DNA of 64,000 bases from Malus domestica (Eukaryota; Streptophyta; Magnoliopsida; Rosales; Rosaceae): NCBI RefSeq assembly GCF_042453785.1, contig NC_091669.1, positions 10,366,501 to 10,430,500 of the forward strand, given 5' to 3'. The notes below the pieces were generated by a model. That model was not told the DNA's origin and made no database searches. It saw only the letters and a list, made by a program, of their open reading frames with translations. Shown here piece after piece: positions 56,601-64,000 of the stretch; the first letter of the stretch is position 1; the number at the start of each line of letters is the position of its first letter. The position numbers and the translations under genes are program-made.

Positions 56601-57985
56601 ACTCATAATCTTCAATCTATATGATTCTTTAATATCATAAACATTATGAATGAGATTTGTGTTGGCATATTGTTCAATCTGCAGTTCGAGACAATATTTC
56701 TTTCAACACTTTATATTATTTCTAAACTCTTCGAGAGTTTCAATTCAACTCTTCAGGAGTTCTAATTTAATATCATCAACTTCTTGCAAGAGATTTTAGT
56801 ATGTTGCAACAATATCATAATGATAGTACTCACTACGGCAATTTATACCATCCATTGTTATTGAGTACATATTTTATGCTTTACCCTTCCGGGGTTTACT
56901 TCAAGCAATTTGAATCCTTCAAGGATTTTCTACACTTCATGACACATTTTCTTTTGGAATTTATACAGAGTAATTTGCTCCCATGTATACTTGAGGGATT
57001 TACTTATGGAGATATGAAGTGGGCGACTCACAACCCTTCGTATATAATTCTCCATTCATATGAACTTGTTTACAAGAGTATAATTTCAGGTTTCAATACC
57101 TTGTGTCATATCATTTGAGTGTATTTCACTGTATTACAAATGCCCAATGTAACCTCCTTGGTTCAACATGTTTTGGATATTTGTATTATATTCAAATATA
57201 TAGGTCCATTTTTTCAAGTTCGTACATGGAATTGCCTTTCTCCATTTTTGGCCAATAATTTTGTTGACGAAAAAGAACGAGACTCAATATCAACACAGCT
57301 CATTGATGAATTTAGTAGCTACTTATAAAAACCAAAAATACCATTGGTTATCATCAATCTGTGATCCTATATTCTCATATGCATGTGCATGCATAAAAGC
57401 TTTTTATTTCTTTGGATATCCATTACCTCTTCAAGGGCATTACACTATCTCTTCTAAAATAGTCGTAATTTAGAGAATGTGGATCATAACCTCTTCTAGA
57501 GCGTTATAGAGCTTGGATTTTAATCTCCACTTCCGGGAGTTGAGTCATTGGAACCTATATGTCTATCATGCTCCATGCATGCGACATCAATATTCCCATG
57601 TCCGTGGATTGTCCTTCCTGGAACGTGTATCCATGCGACGACTGTCATGCTTCTGGCATGCAAAAATTATGCTTCGGGAATGCAATAGTTTAGTAGTGTC
57701 ATATTCTTCTTCTTTCGAATGAATGAACCTTTTGAGTCTAAGGGTCTGCCACGCTTCAGGTGTGCAACGGATAAATCATTTACTGCCATATTATTTTGTC
57801 CAACAGAGACATCAATTCTTGTAGGCACATTTGCAGCAAGTATATATGATTTCATCACTTTCGTTGCATCATTCAATTATTCTTACTTCATTTTCATATT
57901 GATTGCTTCGTGAATCAAAATAAGACAAATTATCTTCGTTCTTCTGGAACGGTCTTTTCTTATAATTATTCTAGAATGATATTTT
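56601..57985. other. Element 3 interior without a recognised gene
   Basis: AT-rich, with short repeated phrases (CTTCAGGAGTT, CTTCCGGGAGTT, TCTGGAACGGT/TCTGGAACAATG). Several frames of 60-105 residues lack domains. Probably copia untranslated or interdomain sequence. Confidence 0.45.
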
Positions 57986-57989
57986 CTCT

Positions 57990-58430
57990 TCGTTCTTCTG
58001 GAACAATGTTATTTTTTCCCCTTAATGGCGGGAAAACTGTCTTATCAAAATCATAGTCCGCAAATCATGCGGTAAATATATCCCCAATCAAAGGTTCCAA
58101 ATATTGAATGATAGATGGTGATCAACATCAATGCCTAATCAGCGATGATGCCTTATTTCAGTACATTGTGGCAGTGCAATAGGCACATAGATAACACAAC
58201 CAAAAACTCGTAAATGTTTAATGTTTGACTGGTGCCTAAACACGAGTTGTACTGAGAAATATCGATGGTTGGTAACTGGTCTCAACCAAACTTAATAGTG
58301 AATTATGTAAAATAACATGTCCCCATGTCAAAACTGGCAATTTCGTTTTCATGAGTAGAGCGCGGGTAATCAATTTCATCATCTTAATAAATGCTTCTGC
58401 TAAACCATTTTGAGTATGGACATAAGGAAC
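57990..58430 (-). pseudogene. Copia integrase remnant
   Basis: The minus strand carries HTQNGLAEAFIKMMKLITRA and LLMKTKLPVLTWGHVIL, then the SPSIIQYLEPLIGDIF and FADYDFDKTVFPPL segments of copia integrase and its C-terminal extension, separated by stops and shifts. The catalytic Glu region (GLAE) is visible; the two Asp are not. Clearly non-functional. Confidence 0.75.
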
Positions 58431-58689
58431 TTCTGGTCCTTATTAAATAGTCTGTAGACTGAGACTCTTATGACTTTTATTACAATTAAGTTGAGGCACT
58501 GTGGCACTTCAAACTTACAATACTCATCAAGGAATTTCATGTCCTGATCTTCAAGATTAAGGGACTTCATACCTAATCTTTTTGCGTGATGGAACTTCCA
58601 ATCATTTTATATGATGAGGATCAAGAAACTCCAATATCTGATCTGATCAAGAAACTATAGGCCCTATATATACTTATCGTAACAAAAGG

Positions 58690-59025
58690 TAAGTACAATA
58701 AATAAATTAAAGCAATAGGCGGTAATTCCAGCCATAGTAAATAAATTGCATTTAAGTAAATAAAGCTTGTGACAAGGGTTTTAATCCAGCACCATTCACA
58801 TAAATCAAAACTTAAAGCAGTAGACGGTAAAACCGTCCATGATAAATAAATTGGTTTAAAGTAAATAGAACTTGTGACATGGGCTTTAAACCAACACCAT
58901 GCACATAAATATCAAAGCTTTAAAGCAAAGGGTAATAATTTTACCCACTGTAAATAAATTGTTGTAAATAAATAGAACTTGTGAAAGTGTTTTAAGCCAA
59001 CCCCATTCACATAAATAAATAAATA
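58690..59025. repeat. Tandem repeat, three units of about 115 bp
   Basis: Each unit has AAAGCARTAGRCGGTAA, CATRRTAAATAAATTG, AACTTGTGACA(A/T)GGG and ACCATTCACATAAAT. It lies downstream of the RT/RNase H fragment in the minus-strand sense. Confidence 0.85.
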
Positions 59026-59059
59026 TATATATATATATATTCTTCTTTCTTTTCAGTAT

Positions 59060-59242
59060 CAGTTGCCTCGTTAAAACCTTGCTTGGAAAAACCTAGTGGG
59101 AAAAAAACCATAGCAAAGGAAAAACAGTACAACTTTACCTGAATGGTGTTGAGCATGCTTATGTTGCCTCGTTAAAACCTTGATAGGAAAAACCCAATGG
59201 GAAAAAATCTTAATCGAAGGAAAAATAGTACAACATGCATGT
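59060..59242. repeat. Duplicated copia 3' segment
   Basis: Two copies of GTTGCCTCGTTAAAACCTTG followed by GGAAAAACCYARTGGGAAAAA about 100 bp apart, then the GCTCCCCCTGAA phrase. This arrangement is common near copia 3' ends in plants. Confidence 0.7.
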
Positions 59243-59309
59243 ATCATGAATGCTCCCCCTGAACTATATTCCTCCTGATTCCGCATTCTTCAAATTTGTA
59301 AGCCGATGT

Positions 59310-60075
59310 AATGTAATTCCCTGCACTACTTCTGAAATGTGCACTTTGGTAGAGATTTGGTGAACAAGTTTGCTAAATTTTCATTGGAACGAATTTGTTT
59401 GACTTCAATAACTTTACCCTTCCGAAGTTCATGTGCACTGAAAAATCTTGGAGATATGTGTTTAGTCTTATCACCTTTGATGAATCCTTCCTTCATTTAG
59501 GCGACACAAGCTGCATTATCTTCATGGATGATAGTTGGAGTGTCTGTCTTTGAAGGTAAACCACATGAATTCCGGATGTGATTGATCATTGATCTTAACC
59601 AAGAACATTCACGACTTGCTTCATGTAAAGCAATTATTTCCGAGTAATTGGAAGATGTAGCAACTAGCATTTGCTTCTTTGATCGCCATGAAATTGCAGT
59701 ATCTCCATTAGTGAACACATATCTATTTTGTGAGCGGGCTTTATGCGGATCAGAGAGAAAACCAGCATATGCGTAACCAACAAGGATTTGTTCATTTGTG
59801 GGCTTGTCTGAGTAGAAGAGACCCATATCTGTTGTCCCATGAAGGTATCGTAGAACATCTTTGACTCAATTCCAATGACGAATTGTTAGAGCAAAGCTAT
59901 ACCCGGCTAACAAGTTAACTGAAAAAGCTATATCTGGTCTAGTAAATTGTGCTAAATATAATAAAGCACCTATTGCGCTCAAATGTGGTACTTCTGAACT
60001 AAGGACCAGTTCATCATCTTCTTTTGGACGAAATTGATCTTTCTTAATGTCCAAAGAACGAACGACTATTGGGGT
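59310..60075 (-). pseudogene. Copia reverse transcriptase C-terminus and RNase H fragment
   Basis: Minus-strand frames 60054-59866 and 59826-59497 join across a frameshift and an early stop near 59866-59870. Recognisable parts are KPTNEQILVGYAYAGFLSDP, TGDTAISW-like NGDTAISWRSKKQMLVATSS, YSEIIALHEASRECSWLRSM and IHEDNAACVA: the RNase H block of Ty1/copia pol. The catalytic RT YVDD part is not present; the upstream portion is cut off by the foldback at 60078. Confidence 0.85.
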
Positions 60076-60077
60076 GC

Positions 60078-60925
60078 TAGCCTTATTGGATTGAATTGGC
60101 TTTGTGTGACCTCCACAACAACCCAGATGGCCCTGAGTTTGAGACTAGTACAGACAGACAAATAAGAAAAAGGAAGGAGGGATTATGGAATGGTGTTTCA
60201 AGCAACGTGTGAAAAAGAATTGGAAAGGTGGAATTTTGGTGTATGATGTTGAGACAAAAGGAGAAAAGGACAAAGGTTTCTGATGATGCATTGCACCATC
60301 TAAATAAAAATAAATAAATAAAAAAAGGGGCAATGGGGCCATTTTGGAATGGTGTGTAGCATCATGTGAAAAAAGGAATAAAAGCAAAGTTCTTGAATGG
60401 TGCACAGCACCATGTGAAAAAATGAATAAGAAAATAATAAAATAAAAAAAGGTAAAGGTTTTTGGATGGTTGGTGTTACACCATCTGAAAAGAAAGAAGA
60501 ATTTTGCTTATTCATTTTTTTAGATGCTGTAACACCATCCATCCAAAAACCTTTACCTTTTTTTATTTTTTTATTTTCTTATTCATTTTTTCACATGGTG
60601 TTGTGCACCATTCAAGAATTTTGCTTTTATTCCTTTTTTCACATGATGCTACACACCATTCCAAAATAGCCCCATTTCCCTTTTTTTTTTAATTATTATT
60701 TAGATGGTGCAATGCATCATCAGAAACCTTTGTCCTTTTCTCCTTTTGTCTCAACATCATACACAAAAATTCCACATTTCCAATCCTTTTTCACACGGTG
60801 CTTGAAACACCATTCCATAATCTCTCCTTCCTTTTTCTTATTTGTCTGTCTGTACTAGTCTCAAACCCAGGGCCATCTGGGTTGTTGTGGAGGTCACACA
60901 AAGCCAATTCAATCCAATAAGGCTA
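60078..60925. mobile_element. 848-bp foldback: long inverted repeat with about 411-bp arms
   Basis: Left arm 60078-60488 and right arm 60515-60925 are reverse complements with few mismatches. The outer ends are TAGCCTTATTGGATTGAATT and AATTCAATCCAATAAGGCTA; the inner ends are GGATGGTTGGTGTTACACCATC and GATGCTGTAACACCATCCATCC; the loop is only about 26 bp. The arms contain four short ATGGTGC-type palindromes with AT-rich spacers. No coding capacity; frames in it are mirror artefacts. It is inserted in the copia RT remnant and would form a near-perfect RNA hairpin if transcribed. Confidence 0.88.
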
Positions 60926-61395
60926 CCAGAAACTAACGTTGTTCTTGCATGGCCCAGAGAACATGGCGTCGCAAAGCAAGAACTTCCCTATAGGGACATA
61001 GATGACAGCGGAGTTGATGGAGGTATAAGAGAATGAGCCCTATGTGGAGTCAGTCCTGCCATCACCATCTCAGACAACCGAGTATTCATGGGAGTTCTCG
61101 AGATCTATCAAAAACGACGCGGTCTGGGTTTCCAAGTCTGATGAGATTTTTCTGGATCTTTGGAAACCAATTGTCAAGTACCAGTTTTCTCATCTCGTGA
61201 CGACTTCAGGTCGTTGTAAATTTCAATTCTCACTGGAATTTGGTGGGGCGCTTCAGACGTAGTGGGAGAGATGAAAATGGACATACCTTTTATTCTGTGA
61301 GATTTTGGCTAGCAGAGGTGGGAGGTAGGTAATGCTTCACCGGATTTATGGCGTTATGCCTTCCACTGACATGAGAGCTTCTCGTGCTGATAAGG
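60926..61395. other. Unrecognised coding-like segment next to the 5' LTR of element 3
   Basis: GC-richer than its surroundings. Plus-strand frames include TNVVLAWPREHGVAKQELPY and TEYSWEFSRSIKNDAVWVSK, followed by EIFLDLWKPIVKYQFSHLV, a protein-like pattern I cannot assign. It may be a captured host fragment or copia leader sequence. On the minus strand CCTTATCAGCACGAGAAGC beside the LTR (61395-61377) could be the primer-binding site. Confidence 0.3.
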
Positions 61396-61756
61396 TGTTG
61401 TAAAATCGACAGTGTGTGTAGTGGAATAAAAGAAACAAACACAAAATTTACGAGGTTCCTCTACAGTCAGTGTGACTGGAGTACGTTCTCGGGGCAGCAG
61501 TGGTGCTTTTATTATAATTTTGAATAATAGGAGTACAAAGATAACTCTCTCTATTATCTCCTCTCCTTTTCTCTCTTCCTCTTCCTTCTTCTCTCTCTAC
61601 CGTGAGTCACTTACCTATGTTTGGTGTGTGTTGCATTTATATAGAAAACATGAGTTGTAGGGAGTAAGCTTTGGCAGACAACGAAAGACAACATTTATTC
61701 CCACTTGTAGCTTAGTGGATTAGTGGCCAGCGTGGACATCCACCATATTTACAACA
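61396..61756 (-). repeat. 5' LTR of element 3 (361 bp)
   Basis: TGTTGTAAAATCGACAGTG..CCATATTTACAACA; a TATATAAATGC box on the minus strand lies near 61634-61645. Followed by the TSD taaac. Confidence 0.88.
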
Positions 61757-61761
61757 TAAAC

Positions 61762-63008
61762 AATATAATTAAACAAAAATTATATATGAGAGCATTAAAC
61801 AACATTATCATGTGGATAATCTAAAATATAACCAAAGTTTAAAATCTTATCGAAACTGTTGAAATTTTCGTTGAAATATCAAAAAAAGTAAGAATCGATA
61901 TGGAAAATGGGGTGAAATACAAACTTCATCATATATGAGCAAAATATAGGAAAATCAATGAAGATCGATGATATTTACCGATTCACTACAGAAATTTTTT
62001 CGAAACCAACTACATATTTCGAACTTTTGAATTTTTTTTGAGAAATTTTTCTTTAAATGCGACTAAATCTGAATGAGTTGATATACCAACCGTTGCAAGT
62101 TTCCATAATTTCCATCGAAGTAAATCCATATCAATATCAACATCGATATTTTCATAAATTTGTTGAGGTGGGAGATTCGAATGTGAAATCCTATCCAATA
62201 CTAAGTGGCCATATTTTTTAATAATCGAACAATGTCATATCATAAACTCTCGTAAATCCTTTTCAAAACATAAAAACACTTGTAAATCATCCTTAATTTT
62301 GTCAAAGCCAATGGAACTTGCTGAAAATTATTTATCACACGTTGTATATTGGTACTTTAAAATTTTCATTTAACACTCCTCGTATTTTTCTTTCTAAATA
62401 TAGAAAGTTTAGAGTGCTAAATGAAAATTTTGAAGTGCTAATAACAATTATCTTTCTATAAATCATTATATTTTGGGTTAAGCAAAGAAGATGGCAAAAG
62501 AATGGGAGGAATCTGCATTTGCCTTGGAATAGAATTGTAATTGTTGAAATGAATGCAACAAAATATTGTAAAATTAAATGAAACGCAAATGTTCTAATTA
62601 TGTTGAGAATAAATTTGAGCACTGGTTCTAACACAATGGTCGAATTGCAGTCCTGGTCTACCAAAAATGATCAAATTGCAGTGTTGGTTTAAAAATAAAA
62701 AAATATTTGAAGTATTTGAATTAACTATTAGAATTTGTTTTCTTCAACACATACTGCATCACAAGTTCAAATCCTCCCTTCTCTAGTGTAACTTAGTGCG
62801 TAGAATATCGTTTTTTTTAATGAAAACTAAATGTATCCCAGATCAAACGGACAAAAATTATCAAGGATTTTGCTTACTCATATATTTTAAAAAATGTCTC
62901 ATTTGAAAGTATTATAAAATGATTGAAAGCTCTTGATGAAAAATATTTTTAATTATCTTTATTAATTAATAAAACATTCATTGTCAGCCAAAATTCTATG
63001 AAATTAAC
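61762..63008. other. Intergenic AT-rich sequence
   Basis: No gene supported. A MITE-like stem may lie around 62340-62450 (GCACTTTAAAATTTTCATTTAACACTC / GAGTGCTAAATGAAAATTTTGAAGTGC). Confidence 0.45.
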
Positions 63009-63109
63009 AGTTTTGTAACATCCCACATTGTCCAGGGGAGTGATCCTTAGATGTATATTCTCATCCCTACCTAGCACGAGGCCTTTTGGGAGCTCACTGA
63101 CTTCGGGTT

Positions 63110-63205
63110 CTGTAGGAACTCCGAAATTAAGCGAGGAGGATGCCAGAGCACTCCCAAGATGGGTGACCCATTGGAAAGTTGCTTGTGAGTTCCCAGAAAC
63201 AAAAT
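63110..63205 (+). other. 5S rRNA-derived segment in the left Cassandra LTR
   Basis: GAACTCCGAAATTAAGCGAG, then AGAGCACTCCCAAGATGGGTGACCCATTGG, then GTTCCCAGAAACAAAATCG: the 3' half of 5S rRNA with its internal pol III control region (boxes A/IE/C) recognisable. Not a functional ribosomal gene. Confidence 0.8.
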
Positions 63206-63463
63206 CGTGAGGGCGTGGTCGGGGCCCAAAGCGGACAATATTGTGCTACGGTAGTGGAGCTGGCTCGGGAAGTGATCCGCCCTGGGCCGGGATGTGACAA
63301 TTGGTATCAGAGCCTAACCCTGGCCGTGATGTGCCGTCGAGGACGTCGGGCCCTAAGGGGGGTGGATTGTAAAATCCCACATCGCCCAAGAGAGTGATCC
63401 TTAAATGTATATTCTCATCCCTACCTAGCGCGAGGCTTTTTTTGGGCTCACTGGCTTCGGGTT

Positions 63464-63560
63464 CCGTAGGAACTTCGAAGTTAAGCGAGAAGGAGGCCAG
63501 AGCACTCCCAGGATGGGTGACCCACTGGGAAGTTGCTCGTGAGTTCCCAGAAACAAAACC
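63464..63560 (+). other. 5S rRNA-derived segment in the right Cassandra LTR
   Basis: GAACTTCGAAGTTAAGCGAG, then CACTCCCAGGATGGGTGACCCACTGGGAAG. It keeps AAGTTAAGCG, GGATGGGTGACC and CTGGGAAG exactly as in plant 5S rRNA, more faithfully than the left copy. Confidence 0.8.
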
Positions 63561-63658
63561 GTAACGGCGTGGTCGGGGCCCAAAGCGGACAATATCGTGC
63601 TACAGTGGTGGAGCGGGGCCGGGAAGTGATCCGCCCCAGGCGGGGATTTGACAAGTTT

Positions 63659-64000
63659 AACCATCTAATTAAAACAAAACATGAATAAGAAATATGGGGT
63701 AGAAATGTAATTTCACATAACCAAATTTTGCTTTTTTTTTTCAAAACCTCATCTACATGTAATTCTAACATATCTCTAATTAAAATAAAATAAAATAAAA
63801 ATTTCCTACTCGCACATTCTCTATTACTCTCTTCCTCTCTCCTTCTATTTCAAAAACAAAAATAAAAAAATTTCTCACACACTTTATGTGTGCCCATATG
63901 CTAGTAAAAAATAATTGAAGTGCATTTTGAAATAAGCTTGATTATGGTATACAACACTTCAAGTGTATTTTTAAAATTTAATTACATTTTTAATACGAAC
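63659..64000. other. Intergenic AT-rich sequence
   Basis: No gene seen; (TAAAA)n near 63780-63800. Confidence 0.5.

Larger units (their letters stand above)
54102..61756 (-). mobile_element. Rearranged Ty1/copia-type LTR element (element 3) carrying the antisense module
   Basis: LTRs at 54102-54463 and 61396-61756 (362 and 361 bp, TGTTG..CAACA) share most bases and are flanked by the TSD taaac (54097-54101 and 61757-61761). Sense is minus: a purine tract (AAAGGGGAG on the minus strand) abuts the left LTR, and copia RT/RNase H and integrase remnants read on the minus strand. The inside is scrambled: RT/RNase H (60075-59310), then a duplicated 3' region, then integrase (58430-57990), a second RT remnant (about 56600-56465), then the antisense module. 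This implies nested or recombined copies. A foldback sits inside the first RT fragment. Non-autonomous in this state. Confidence 0.85.
63014..63653 (+). mobile_element. Cassandra TRIM retrotransposon, complete (640 bp)
   Basis: Two 286-bp LTRs (63014-63299 and 63368-63653) flanked by the TSD agttt (63009-63013 and 63654-63658). PBS TGGTATCAGAGC (63302-63313, initiator-Met tRNA type) is one to two bases after the left LTR; a purine tract (CTAAGGGGGGTGGA) precedes the right LTR. Only 68 bp lie between the LTRs and there is no coding capacity. Each LTR holds a 5S rRNA-like segment, the hallmark of Cassandra. Confidence 0.95.

Noticed and set aside
60145..60692. Paired frames on both strands with matching FSYSFFHMVLCTIQE sequence
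   Set aside because: Mirror translations of the two arms of the foldback, not genes.
63110..63560. Functional 5S rRNA genes
   Set aside because: Only the 3' half of 5S is recognisable and both copies lie in Cassandra LTRs with TSD and PBS.

Overview
This is a plant nuclear window. It is AT-rich, has long homopolymer and microsatellite runs and GT-AG introns, and is dominated by transposable elements. The families present (a Cassandra element with 5S-like LTRs, Tat-type Ty3/gypsy elements, hAT-like MITEs, tRNA-derived SINEs) and the style of the genes suggest a dicot, most likely Rosaceae of the apple/pear group. The genus is an inference from recalled repeat families, not proven here.

Layout. 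1-14.3 kb is a nest of elements: old repeat-like DNA holds a Mutator-like TIR element (1272-13583, 9-bp TSD), which was split by a non-autonomous Ty3/gypsy-like LTR element on the minus strand (2431-13530, TSD gtact). That element keeps gag but has no pol. In its place are fragments of at least four host genes (WAK-like, MAPKK, TM9/nonaspanin, PI31-like) and an antisense ORF. 14.3-26.8 kb is repeat-rich intergenic DNA with two more Mutator-like elements (one a Pack-MULE carrying the start of a sucrose-phosphate synthase gene with its intron), several MITEs and a broken glycine-cleavage H-protein gene. 26.8-40 kb is the host-gene part: an F-box gene, a Helitron-like insertion, a two-exon gene for a 70-residue membrane protein, and an apparently intact 19-exon GABA transaminase gene on the minus strand.

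41.5-53.9 kb is a very young Tat-lineage Ty3/gypsy element (512-bp LTRs that read as identical, TSD agttt). Its gag-protease-RT-RNaseH-aRNH-integrase frame is broken by two in-frame stops, and a tandem-repeat region and an antisense ORF follow pol. 54.1-61.8 kb is a rearranged Ty1/copia-type element on the minus strand (TSD taaac) with an antisense ORF copy next to its 3' LTR and an 848-bp foldback inserted in its RT. 63.0-63.7 kb is a complete 640-bp Cassandra TRIM (TSD agttt).

The most striking point is a module of roughly 1.5-2.5 kb shared by all three large LTR elements. In each it lies between the coding region and the 3' LTR and points against the element. It encodes a coiled-coil protein with an N-terminal DLNL/DLSL (EAR-like) motif and has a TATA box about 110-115 bp before the ATG. 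It occurs in both a gypsy and a copia context, so it looks like an exchangeable accessory gene of retrotransposons.
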